Assembly (NCBI GenBank): GCA_021156175.1
Contig: JAJNBL010000006.1
Location: 1-64,000 of the forward strand
DNA: 64,000 nt
Source: Rickettsiales bacterium
GTDB taxonomy: Bacteria; Pseudomonadota; Alphaproteobacteria; Rickettsiales; JAJNBL01
Direction: 5' to 3'
The notes under the pieces are model-generated. The model was not told the DNA's origin. It saw only the letters and a program-made list of their open reading frames with translations, and did no database searches. How positions within the stretch are numbered: position 1 is the stretch's first letter; every line of letters starts with the position of its first letter. Below, in pieces: positions 55,074 through 63,686 of this stretch. The translations under genes and the position numbers were made by a program.

Positions 55074-55772
55074 TTAAGCGCCCGGCAACTGACGACGACG
55101 ACGATCCCGTTTCACGGTTTTCGGAGCAGTCGCTTCGGCAAGACGTGGAAGGATATAATTATCCATATGCTGGTTCAGCGTATCCAAATGCTCGCGGAAA
55201 AAATGGTCCGCACCTTCGACCATTTTATACTCTACTGTAATATTTTTCTGCTTGTTGAGTCGCCCAGCAAGCGCTGCTACTTGTGGCTCATCGACAATAC
55301 TGTCCTGGTTGCCTTGTACGATCAATCCTGATGCAGGACATGGAGACAAGAACGAGAAATCATACTTGCCAACAGGTGGCGCAACGGTAATGAAGCCTTC
55401 GATTTCCGGACGGCGCATCATCAATTGCAAACCAACCCATGCACCAAACGAGAATCCACCAATCCAAAAGGAAGTAGCATTCGGGTTTTGGAGCTGGAGC
55501 CAATCGAGCGCAGTTGCGGCATCGCTTAATTCGCCAATTCCGTTGTCGAACTTTCCTTGAGAACGTCCAACACCGCGGAAATTAAAGCGTAAAACAGAAA
55601 AACCATGACGCGCAAACGCATGGTAAAGGTTGTATGTCACCTTATTGTTCATCGTTCCGCCATGGAGCGGATGTGGGTGGAGAATAAGGGCAGCGGGAGC
55701 ACGGTCTTTGGTCCCATGTTGGTAACGGCCTTCAATCCGTCCCTCGGGTCCATTAAATATCACTTCGGGCAT
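55074..55772 (-). CDS. Alpha/beta hydrolase (dienelactone hydrolase-like)
   Basis: 232 residues from ATG 55770-55772, preceded by AGGAAAG; the frame to 55928 would overlap yqgE. ALILHPHPLHGGTMNNKV, RFNFRGVGRSQG, the nucleophile region GGFSFGAW, the Asp in VQGNQDSIVDEP and the His in EGADHFFREH are the standard compact cytoplasmic hydrolase family seen across proteobacteria. C-terminal basic tail (KTVKRDRRRRQLPGA) is unusual and could bind nucleic acid or lipid. Substrate unknown. Confidence 0.9.
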   Translation of the reverse strand: MPEVIFNGPEGRIEGRYQHGTKDRAPAALILHPHPLHGGTMNNKVTYNLYHAFARHGFSVLRFNFRGVGRSQGKFDNGIGELSDAATALDWLQLQNPNATSFWIGGFSFGAWVGLQLMMRRPEIEGFITVAPPVGKYDFSFLSPCPASGLIVQGNQDSIVDEPQVAALAGRLNKQKNITVEYKMVEGADHFFREHLDTLNQHMDNYILPRLAEATAPKTVKRDRRRRQLPGA

Positions 55773-55836
55773 AGCTTTCCTGTCACTTATAGGGGGATGG
55801 GCAAGGCACTCATTAGCCTCACTCTTAAGGGAAAAG

Positions 55837-55864
55837 ATCCTACAGGAAATCCCTGGAATGTCAA
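55837..55864 (-). promoter_or_regulatory. Candidate promoter of the alpha/beta hydrolase gene
   Basis: Minus strand: perfect TTGACA (55859-55864), 16 bp, TAGGAT (55837-55842), about 65 bases before the ATG at 55772. Confidence 0.5.
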
Positions 55865-55911
55865 GGGTTTTATGGTATTTGACGACACTACTTATAGTGA
55901 AGAAAGTAGCT

Positions 55912-56508
55912 TTATGCGTGCCCCGCAATGTTCAAAATATTACACGCTGTCACCTGGTGAAGACCCAAAGATCCCATTGCTTCGTACCATTTCTCTCCCG
56001 GCGGGACATCAAAAATTATCCCTTCGGTCGCAGTACCCGTGAACCAACTGTTATCCTTGATTTCTTTCTCCAATTGCCCTGCTCCCCAACCAGCATAGCC
56101 TAAAGCCAGGATACTGCGTGTTGGCCCATGGCCAGAAATCAGGTCTTTGAGTGCCGCAATATTAGAGGTGATACACAGTGCATTGCCTAATTCAACGGTT
56201 TCGGCTTGCGAATAGTCATCACTATGGAGAATAAACCCTTTATTGGTATCCACCGGACCACCAAAACATACAGGCAAGTCCTTGACAACCAAGTCAGAAT
56301 CTATACGAAGCTGAGTGAGCAAGTCCTTACAATCAACATGCGGCAATACATGGTTAATCACCAAGCCCATCGCACCTTGCGAGCTGTGCGCGCAGATATA
56401 AATCACGGCTTTTTCGAAACATGAATCGTTTAATCTTGGGGTAGCGAGTAACAGGCTTCCTTCTAAGCTCGAAAAACTGTTATTATTCGCAGAGTGTGAT
56501 TGTCCCAT
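55912..56508 (-). CDS. yqgE: YqgE/AlgH family protein
   Basis: 198 residues. SLEGSLLLATPRLNDSCFEKAVIYICAHSSQGAMGLVINHVLP is the family signature. CFGGPVDTNKGFILHSDDY and LGYAGWGAGQLEKEIKDNSWF are also typical. Cytoplasmic, of uncertain role; first described as an alginate regulator (AlgH). AAGGAGG precedes the ATG. Divergent from the DsbD-like gene. Confidence 0.95.
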   Translation of the reverse strand: MGQSHSANNNSFSSLEGSLLLATPRLNDSCFEKAVIYICAHSSQGAMGLVINHVLPHVDCKDLLTQLRIDSDLVVKDLPVCFGGPVDTNKGFILHSDDYSQAETVELGNALCITSNIAALKDLISGHGPTRSILALGYAGWGAGQLEKEIKDNSWFTGTATEGIIFDVPPGEKWYEAMGSLGLHQVTACNILNIAGHA

Positions 56509-56624
56509 AGTAGCGCCTCCTTATTCATCCCTAATGATCGGCTCCCAGGAGCAAAATATTGCAAAGCCAACAATATGATTATACTCCTTCCGACCCTTGT
56601 TTACTAGGGAAAAACAAAGAAATT

Positions 56625-56653
56625 TTTACTATTGCTCCAATATCTGGTATAAG
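56625..56653 (+). promoter_or_regulatory. Candidate promoter of the DsbD/ScsB-like gene
   Basis: TTTACT (56625-56630), 17 bp, TATAAG (56648-56653), about 31 bases before ATG 56684. A second TATACT lies at 56580-56585 with a short 15-bp spacer. Confidence 0.45.
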
Positions 56654-56683
56654 AAAAACAGCTACTAACTATAGATTGTGATT

Positions 56684-58711
56684 ATGACCTTCAATTTGTA
56701 TAGATTTTTTGGACGCTTTTTTCACCTTGTGGTTTTGACCCTAAGCTGCGCCCTCTTTCTTGCCCTCCCCGCGCACGGACAAGCCGCTGACAATGAATGG
56801 TTTATTACCGACCAAGGAAAATCGCGGCTGTTGATAGCTGGGGCTGATAGCAGTTCCGGTAATATTCGGTTAGGGATTGAATTTTCGCTAAAGCCAGGTT
56901 GGAAGATTTACTGGCGCACTCCCGGGGATGCGGGTGCTGCGACTTCCGTCACTTCTATCGGCGATAATATTAAGGACACCCGTCTTTTTTGGCCGATTCC
57001 CACGCGGCATACCGATAATTTCGATGGAAGCTTAAGCCTGCAAAGCTTTGTCTATCAGGATCATGTTATTTTACCGGTCGATATCACGCCCTCTGATCTC
57101 AGCAAGCCACTTTCTGGTATCCTCAAACTCAGCTATGCGATTTGTAAGGATATCTGCCTGTTTTATTCGCATGATTTCCCGCTGGAAATTGCTACAGGCT
57201 ATACAGATACAGAGGCCCTTGCCGCGATTGATGCTTATCGCGCTAAAGTTCCAACAGTCTTAGATCCCAACGCCGTACAGCCGCTTGTGACCAACCAGCG
57301 CGTGATTGAAGACAGTGCGGGCATGCTTTTCTTGGAGCTTGATATCCCTGCCCTGGTGAGTAATTCTTTGATTGATATAATAGTTGAGGAAGGCGGAAGC
57401 CTGCGCTTCCTTGCACCCAAAAAAGTGCGAACCTCGGAAGACGGGCTTCTTACCTTCTACCGGATTCCGCTAGAGGGGCTCTCCAGTGATCAACAACTTC
57501 ACCCGCTTCCCTTGACGCTCACTATCGTAAGTTCGATAGAATCCGTCGAATACCCCATTACCGTTACCGGCGATATTGCCAAAGAAACCGCATTATTACC
57601 TCCTGCAGCCTCGATTGCTCAGTCATTCCTGCTGATGCTGCTTTATGCCTTTCTCGGTGGACTTATCCTAAACGCTATGCCATGCGTATTGCCGGTATTG
57701 TCCCTAAAGCTTTTGGGTATTATCAAACATGGCGGAGCTTCGCATCGCGAAGCACGCAAGGCACTGCTTATCTCTGCTTTGGGGATTATCACTTCATTCC
57801 TCGTGCTGGCAGGTGGAACTATCCTGGTAAAACTACTAGGTTCTTCAGCATTAGGCTGGGGAATACAATTCCAACATCCGGTGTTCATTCTTGCGCTTGT
57901 GCTTGTGCTTTTCTTGTTTGCTTTTAATCTTTTGGGATGGTTTGAAATACGCTTGCCTGGCAATGTTGCTGACAAGGCTGTCGCTCTCGAAGGACGGCAT
58001 CGCGGCAGCTTGCTTGGGCATTTTTTCAGCGGCGTGCTTGCAACGCTTCTTGCGACTCCCTGCACCGCACCGTTCTTAGGCGTATCCGTCGGGTTTGCAT
58101 TATCGAGCGGCATTGTCGAAATCGTCGGAATATTCTTCCTGATGGGCGTGGGCATGGCGTTTCCTTACTTGCTTCTCGCAATGTTCCCTGCGCTGGTTAC
58201 AAGGCTCCCCAAGCCAGGCGCATGGATGGTGGGCGTGAAGAAGTTTCTTGCCGTTTTGCTCCTTATCACCGCTGGATGGCTTATATGGGTACTATCCCAA
58301 CAGTTAGGCAGTCAATCCTCCAAAATACCCGATGGACAAACGGAAGCTTATGCAAATACCCTCTGGCAGGCTTTTGATGAACAGGCGATCCCAGGTCTTG
58401 TAGCTTCGGGGAAAATCGTGATTGTCGATGTGACCGCTGATTGGTGCGTCACCTGCAAGGCAAATAAGTTTTTTGTGATGGATCGGGAAGATGTGCGTAA
58501 GTTTCTACAACGCCCCAACATTGTTATAATGCGGGCAGATATTACGAGCCCCCGTCCGGAGATAAACACCTATATCGCAAAATTTAAGCGCTATGGGATT
58601 CCGTTTAATGCGGTTTATGGACCAAAGGCTCCACAAGGAATTGTGTTAGACCCGCTGCTCACACGAGATAACCTTTATAATGCCGTGAAAGATGCGGGCA
58701 TGGCAGAGTAA
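56684..58711 (+). CDS. DsbD/ScsB-like thiol:disulfide interchange protein
   Basis: 675 residues from ATG 56684 (or GTG 56678). Signal peptide, then a periplasmic N-terminal domain (LGIEFSLKPGWKIYWRTPGDAGAATSV; redox Cys pair in LSYAICKDICLFYSH), a central membrane domain with the paired Cys in NAMPCVLPVLSLK and ATPCTAPFLG, and a C-terminal thioredoxin domain with CVTC in VTADWCVTCKANKFFV. Carries electrons from cytoplasmic thioredoxin to periplasmic partners. The N-terminal domain looks ScsB-like rather than classical DsbD. A possible partner is the DsbA-like protein at 21347-22039. Confidence 0.92.
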   Translation: MTFNLYRFFGRFFHLVVLTLSCALFLALPAHGQAADNEWFITDQGKSRLLIAGADSSSGNIRLGIEFSLKPGWKIYWRTPGDAGAATSVTSIGDNIKDTRLFWPIPTRHTDNFDGSLSLQSFVYQDHVILPVDITPSDLSKPLSGILKLSYAICKDICLFYSHDFPLEIATGYTDTEALAAIDAYRAKVPTVLDPNAVQPLVTNQRVIEDSAGMLFLELDIPALVSNSLIDIIVEEGGSLRFLAPKKVRTSEDGLLTFYRIPLEGLSSDQQLHPLPLTLTIVSSIESVEYPITVTGDIAKETALLPPAASIAQSFLLMLLYAFLGGLILNAMPCVLPVLSLKLLGIIKHGGASHREARKALLISALGIITSFLVLAGGTILVKLLGSSALGWGIQFQHPVFILALVLVLFLFAFNLLGWFEIRLPGNVADKAVALEGRHRGSLLGHFFSGVLATLLATPCTAPFLGVSVGFALSSGIVEIVGIFFLMGVGMAFPYLLLAMFPALVTRLPKPGAWMVGVKKFLAVLLLITAGWLIWVLSQQLGSQSSKIPDGQTEAYANTLWQAFDEQAIPGLVASGKIVIVDVTADWCVTCKANKFFVMDREDVRKFLQRPNIVIMRADITSPRPEINTYIAKFKRYGIPFNAVYGPKAPQGIVLDPLLTRDNLYNAVKDAGMAE

Positions 58712-58716
58712 CGTGA

Positions 58717-60453
58717 TTACTGTTTGTGTTTATCGCGGAGTTTCCCCAACTCCTCACCCATCCGGCGTAGAGAACGGCTGCAATCATTGCGTGGAACGAC
58801 CACTTCGATCAATTCCAGCGTATTCGATTTCACGGCTGCGGCGAGCGCATCATCAAGCTCACCTTGCGTATAGACTTTTCGCCCATTCCCATACCCAATC
58901 ACTTCCGTAATTTTGGTATATTCCCACATGGTGATCTCATTAAAAGGCCCGTCAATAATATGCCGCTGCGTGCCATAACCATCATTGTTGATGATAATCA
59001 CCACGGGCGCCATTTTGTATTTCGCCGTGGTGGAAAGTTCCATCCCGGTCATTTGAAATGCTCCATCGCCCGCAATGATGAATACTTTGCTATCGGGCGC
59101 TGCTTTCATTGCACCGATACCTGCGGGTACTGCGAATCCCATTGAGAGATAATAGGCATCGGATAAGAAATTCCGCCGCGCAGAAGTCCGAAGCCCAATC
59201 GCACCAATTAATGCATCACCCGTATCACATACAACGGTACTTCCTTCCCCCATATGACCGCTCACGATCTGGAAGAAATCTTCCACGGTCAATGATTTAT
59301 CGCGCTCATTGCGAAGTACTTCCTTCGGAGGCTTAGCCGGATTTGGATTTACAAACTCTGGACGTTTCTTCAGGCGACATTTAAGTAAACCCGCCAGGAA
59401 ATCTTTAAACACCACGCCACGATAACTGTGTAAACCTACTCGCGCTTCTTCGGTGGTCACGAGAATCGAATTCTTCCGGTTCAGTTTCGAGGTATTCAGG
59501 CCTAAAAACACATCCGTGATGAACGTACCCAGCATGATTACGCAATCGCTGTTATCAACATATTTCTGGCATTCCGGTTCCGAAAGCGCACCGCTATACA
59601 CACCGATATAAAGCGGATTGGTTTCCCGGATCAGGCTTTTGCTAAGAAGCGTTGCCGCGATTGGAATATTGCAGGCTTTGGCAATATCCGTTGCATAATC
59701 GGTGAGTCCATGCCGCTGAAGTTCAATATCTGCAAGAATCATCGGGTGTTTTGCCCGGTTAATCATCTCTTCCGCTTCACGTAAACAGGCTTCCAGCATC
59801 TCTTCGTCGCTGGTTTCTTCTTCGTGTTTTGTATAGACCGGTACAGTGATCGGCATATCCACCACATCGTAGGGTACTTCGATATAACCCGGACGGCACT
59901 GACGTTGTACTTCGTCAACCACGCGCAAAATCTCAGAGGCTGCCGTTCTCGGATCAAGGAGAATCGTATTCGCACAGGTAATCTCCTCGTAAATCCGACG
60001 CTGTGTATCGAAGGTACGTACTTTATGATGCAATAGCGGATTGCTTTTTCGCTCTATCGGAGAAGGCCCACCGGAGATCACCACTACAGGACTTTTTTCT
60101 GCATAGGCCCCTGCAATGCTGTTAACCATGTTAAGTCCGCCCACGCAATAGGTAATGCAGGCCACACCAAGCCCATGAATACGCGCATAGGCATCGGCGG
60201 CAAATCCTACCGCCGGTTCATGCGTTAATGTGACGAGATCAATCGGAGATTCTTGCAGCCAACGGAAGGTTGGGAGGGCGAAATCGCCCGGTATTCCGAA
60301 TGCGGTTTCTACACCCCGCTTATGGAGTGTTTCAAACAGGAATGAACCGACGGTATGTTGGGTTGGTTTCTTTTTGCGAGAGGTAGGTTTTGTAGATTTT
60401 TTGGTTGCTGTAGGTTTCTTTGTTTTTGTATTCCGGGATTTCGTTATCGGCAT
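58717..60453 (-). CDS. TPP-dependent 2-oxoacid decarboxylase family enzyme with catalytic Glu replaced by Gln
   Basis: 578 residues from ATG 60451-60453 (GGAAGGAGAG site). Residues 1-35 are a Lys/Thr-rich basic tail. The family fold follows: IPGDFALPTF (Asp57), THEPAVGFAADAYAR (TPP-activating Glu79), SNPLLHHKVRTF (His142-His143, the pyruvate decarboxylase HH pair), and TPP/Mg motif GDGAFQMTG (462-) to NNDGYG (489-). In pyruvate and indolepyruvate decarboxylases a Glu follows (Zymomonas Glu473); here the aligned residue is Gln496 in GYGTQRHIIDGP (codon CAG 58966-58968). In Zymomonas the Glu-to-Gln variant is known to favour carboligation over aldehyde release. Substrate unknown. Downstream of a saccharopine-dehydrogenase-like gene. 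Confidence 0.85.
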   Translation of the reverse strand: MPITKSRNTKTKKPTATKKSTKPTSRKKKPTQHTVGSFLFETLHKRGVETAFGIPGDFALPTFRWLQESPIDLVTLTHEPAVGFAADAYARIHGLGVACITYCVGGLNMVNSIAGAYAEKSPVVVISGGPSPIERKSNPLLHHKVRTFDTQRRIYEEITCANTILLDPRTAASEILRVVDEVQRQCRPGYIEVPYDVVDMPITVPVYTKHEEETSDEEMLEACLREAEEMINRAKHPMILADIELQRHGLTDYATDIAKACNIPIAATLLSKSLIRETNPLYIGVYSGALSEPECQKYVDNSDCVIMLGTFITDVFLGLNTSKLNRKNSILVTTEEARVGLHSYRGVVFKDFLAGLLKCRLKKRPEFVNPNPAKPPKEVLRNERDKSLTVEDFFQIVSGHMGEGSTVVCDTGDALIGAIGLRTSARRNFLSDAYYLSMGFAVPAGIGAMKAAPDSKVFIIAGDGAFQMTGMELSTTAKYKMAPVVIIINNDGYGTQRHIIDGPFNEITMWEYTKITEVIGYGNGRKVYTQGELDDALAAAVKSNTLELIEVVVPRNDCSRSLRRMGEELGKLRDKHKQ

Positions 60454-60534
60454 AACTCTCCTTCCTCTCCTGATCACCTTAGTTTCACTATAACACAGCT
60501 ACTCTACGTTTGAAATGTCCTTCTCCTTTTCCCT

Positions 60535-61626
60535 CTACACCTCGGTCTGGTACATACTTCCGGCTTTTGTTTTTAAGAATGCATCAAACGGAATTTTCTC
60601 TTGTTTGATGAAGCCTTGGCCTGTTAACACCCCCTGAGCAACAAGCTCAACAACAGCCGTCACTGATGCTGCCGTTGTCCAGGAAATCGCACGCCATTCT
60701 TTATTATTTACAGTTTTCGGATAATAGGCGCGGACGAATTCTTCTCGATATAATCCTTGATTCATCACGCGCGGGCGTTCTTTGGTTCCTTCCACCGCCG
60801 CATAGACATAAACCACATCGTCATTCACCGGAGGCTTCGCATTCACGAGAATCTTTCCCGCAAGTGTTGGATCATCGCGCAGCAGCAATTCGTTAAACAG
60901 GAAGCGAATCATCTCGCAATGACCGGGATAACGCAGCGTTTTATAATTCAAATCATCCACACGCCCTTCGAAGCTTTCACACATCGTGCCAAGCCCACCC
61001 GATGTCGTGAAGGCCTCGAGTTTATTCCCACGGATCACGACGGTTTCATGCTCCTGCATCGCGGGGATCATCTTGATTTCACTGTTCTGGATCACCTCGC
61101 AATCATTGAGGTATTCGTTCACGACCCCTTCGGGTGACCAGTTAAACGCATAGCCCAATAATCCTTTGGGATTTTGCGGTAGCGCGCCGACGCGAAGTTC
61201 GATAGAGCGTAAATCATCGAAACGTTCGGCCAGGCTTGCTCCAACAATACCAATAAACCCAGGTGCTAAGCCACATTGTGGCGCCATCACGCCTTTAGCA
61301 CTCCTCGCCATTTCGCGGATGGCATTGGTGGTAGGAACGTCTTCAGTTAAGTCGAAATAATGGATACCCGCTTTATGGGCAGAGGTCGCCACGCGTAAAT
61401 TTAGATGATACGGAAGGCAAGATACGACAGCATCGACACCCGCAAGCTTTTGGTCAATCATCGAGGAATTGGTAACATCACAGGCTTCTGTTGGGAAAGG
61501 AAGATCCGAGCGCGGATGCATATCCAAGCCCATGACCGAGAAGCCACTATTTTCGAGGAGTGTTGCAACGAGTGAGCCCACTTTGCCCATCCCGATTACC
61601 AACACTTTTCCAATCCGCCCTGCCAT
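60535..61626 (-). CDS. Saccharopine dehydrogenase-like / lysine dehydrogenase-like oxidoreductase
   Basis: 363 residues. N-terminal Rossmann domain (VLVIGMGKVGSLVATLLENSGF; VDAVVSCLPYHLNLRVATSAHKAGIHYFDLTED) and the catalytic/C-terminal domain (APQCGLAPGFIGIVGASLAERFDD, GLGTMCESFEGRVDDLNYKTLRYPGH). This arrangement is typical of the saccharopine dehydrogenase superfamily, including lysine 6-dehydrogenases and related amino-acid oxidoreductases. The exact substrate cannot be told. 81 bases upstream of the decarboxylase-like gene on the same strand, which suggests a shared amino-acid or oxoacid pathway. Confidence 0.85.
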   Translation of the reverse strand: MAGRIGKVLVIGMGKVGSLVATLLENSGFSVMGLDMHPRSDLPFPTEACDVTNSSMIDQKLAGVDAVVSCLPYHLNLRVATSAHKAGIHYFDLTEDVPTTNAIREMARSAKGVMAPQCGLAPGFIGIVGASLAERFDDLRSIELRVGALPQNPKGLLGYAFNWSPEGVVNEYLNDCEVIQNSEIKMIPAMQEHETVVIRGNKLEAFTTSGGLGTMCESFEGRVDDLNYKTLRYPGHCEMIRFLFNELLLRDDPTLAGKILVNAKPPVNDDVVYVYAAVEGTKERPRVMNQGLYREEFVRAYYPKTVNNKEWRAISWTTAASVTAVVELVAQGVLTGQGFIKQEKIPFDAFLKTKAGSMYQTEV

Positions 61627-61736
61627 AGTTTCGCCTCATGACGTTAGTACAAGGAGCTACGGACTCCTTCCCTACCCGTTATAGAGGGAGAGTGTTAATA
61701 AAAACTTCACGGGATTGCTGCGGGTGATATAAATCG

Positions 61737-62357
61737 TTATTGAAGGAATCGGGCGAGTTCCTTGTCATGCCTGCGTGATAAGAATACCAATGCACATACC
61801 GCACCAATTCCTGCACAGAACATATCTTTTTGCGTATCCCATACATCCCCTTGCGTGCCGAGAAACGCTTCCGCCGCTTCGCCTGTGAGTTCAGACACCG
61901 CCCATTCCAATAACTCATATAAGGCACTAATGCCTAGGCAGCTAAACACAATAATCACAAACACCCATTTACCCGAGCGCAGCGGTGAGGTACGCAGCAA
62001 TAATTCACGAATAATGATTGCAGGCACAAATCCTTGTACTAAATGTCCTAGGCGGTCGTAGTAATTACGGGATAAATCGAAACTGTCTCGAAGCCAATTA
62101 AACAGTGGCATTTCGGCATAGGTATAGTGCCCGCCAATAAGTAATATCATCGCATGCAGTGCGATGAGCGTATAGGCAAGATTGGTGAGACAAAATTTCT
62201 TATGGGTATATATCAATAACGGTGCTGCAATGAATACCGGAAACGACTCAAGCACCCAGGTAAACCGGCCATAAGGAGAAATAAAGGACCACAAAGCCAC
62301 CAGCATCACTACCAATAATAATGATAATGGATAGCGTGTTAAGAGTGGTAATGGCAT
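61737..62357 (-). CDS. DUF2238 (YjdF-like) integral membrane protein
   Basis: 206 residues from ATG 62355-62357; the frame to 62387 would give 216. About six hydrophobic helices. Family motifs are HYTYAEMPLFNWLRD, RNYYDRLGHLVQGFVPAI, SALYELLEWA and GTQGDVWDTQKDM. Function unknown. Follows proS closely. Confidence 0.9.
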   Translation of the reverse strand: MPLPLLTRYPLSLLLVVMLVALWSFISPYGRFTWVLESFPVFIAAPLLIYTHKKFCLTNLAYTLIALHAMILLIGGHYTYAEMPLFNWLRDSFDLSRNYYDRLGHLVQGFVPAIIIRELLLRTSPLRSGKWVFVIIVFSCLGISALYELLEWAVSELTGEAAEAFLGTQGDVWDTQKDMFCAGIGAVCALVFLSRRHDKELARFLQ

Positions 62358-62390
62358 CATCTCACTCTCCCTTATGTACACCCGCAAAGA

Positions 62391-63677
62391 CTAACGTCCG
62401 ACTATCTGCAGCGCCGCTTCCAGGGAAATTTCCTGCTTCTCGCCAGACTTCCGGTTTTTAAGCTCAACCGTACCGGCTTGTACTCCGCGCGGGCCAATCG
62501 CCATATGCCACGGTGTACCGATCAAATCTTGGGTAGCAAATTTAGCTCCAGCACTTTCTTTCCGGTCATCAAATAAGACAGAAATGCCTTTAGCCTGAAG
62601 CGCACGATACGCTTCTTCCGAACGCTTATCACAAGCTTCGTCGCCGGCTTTTAAGTTCATCACCGCGACTTTAAACGGCGCAATGGCTTCCGGCCAGATA
62701 ATGCCGTTATCATCATGCGAGGCTTCGATAATGGCTCCCACTAAACGCGATACGCCAATGCCATAAGAACCCATCTGGACAGGCACTTCCTTTCCTTCCT
62801 GATTCATCACTTTCGCATTCATGCTGTCAGAATATTTGGTACCGAAAAAGAAGACATGCCCCACTTCAATACCCCGGCGGCTACGCAAGCGATCGGCAGG
62901 AACAGGGCACTTCGCCGGATCATGCAATTCATCGGCTGCCGCATAACACTTCCGAAGCGCTTCGACATCCACATGATCCGCTTTCATCAGCTCTTCAAAC
63001 GCCACATCGTAGAAAACTTCGCTCTCGCCCGTATCGGCCAGTATCTGGAATTCATGGCTTAAGTCACCCCCAATTGGCCCGGTATCGGCGCGAACAGGAA
63101 TCGCCGTTAAGCCTAAACGCTTGAAGGTTTTTAAGTAGGCTTCATACATTATGTTGTAGGTTTCTTTGCCATTTTCTGGCGTCAGATCAAAGCTGTAAGC
63201 ATCTTTCATCAGGAATTCCCGGCCACGCATCACGCCAAAACGCGGGCGGATTTCATCGCGGAATTTCCATTGGATGTTATACAAGTTCAACGGAAGGTCT
63301 TTATAGCTCTTCACATTTTGACGGAAAATATCGGTCACAACTTCTTCTGCCGTGGGACCAAACAGCATATCGCGTTCATGGCGGTCCCGAATCCGCAGCA
63401 TCTCTTTGCCATAGGCATCATAACGGCCTGATTCTTTCCAAAGTTCCGCAGGCTGCATAGTAGCCATCAGAATTTCATTCGCACCTGCACGATTCATTTC
63501 TTCGCGTACAATCTGCTCAATATTTTTTAACACCTGCAAGCCCAGCGGCAACCAGCTATAAATACCAGAGGTGAGCTGGCGAACCATCCCCGCGCGCAGC
63601 ATCAAACGGTGCGACACAATTTGTGCTTCGGCAGGATTTTCTTTTAATATCGGCAGGAAATAACGAGAAAGACGCAT
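62391..63677 (-). CDS. proS: Prolyl-tRNA synthetase, short alphaproteobacterial type
   Basis: 428 residues. Class II motif 1 ([25 protein letters not shown]), motif 2 ([29 protein letters not shown]) and motif 3 ([17 protein letters not shown]) are clear, followed by the anticodon-binding domain ([13 protein letters not shown]...[12 protein letters not shown]). The long editing insertion of E. coli ProRS between motifs 2 and 3 is absent, as usual in Alphaproteobacteria. Mischarged Ala-tRNA(Pro) must be cleared by a free-standing editing protein elsewhere. Confidence 0.97.
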   Translation of the reverse strand: MRLSRYFLPILKENPAEAQIVSHRLMLRAGMVRQLTSGIYSWLPLGLQVLKNIEQIVREEMNRAGANEILMATMQPAELWKESGRYDAYGKEMLRIRDRHERDMLFGPTAEEVVTDIFRQNVKSYKDLPLNLYNIQWKFRDEIRPRFGVMRGREFLMKDAYSFDLTPENGKETYNIMYEAYLKTFKRLGLTAIPVRADTGPIGGDLSHEFQILADTGESEVFYDVAFEELMKADHVDVEALRKCYAAADELHDPAKCPVPADRLRSRRGIEVGHVFFFGTKYSDSMNAKVMNQEGKEVPVQMGSYGIGVSRLVGAIIEASHDDNGIIWPEAIAPFKVAVMNLKAGDEACDKRSEEAYRALQAKGISVLFDDRKESAGAKFATQDLIGTPWHMAIGPRGVQAGTVELKNRKSGEKQEISLEAALQIVGR

Positions 63678-63686
63678 AAAATGAAG

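Noticed and set aside
61651-61669. AAGGAG/CTCCTT hairpin as a terminator
   Set aside because: Short stem with no T tract on either strand.
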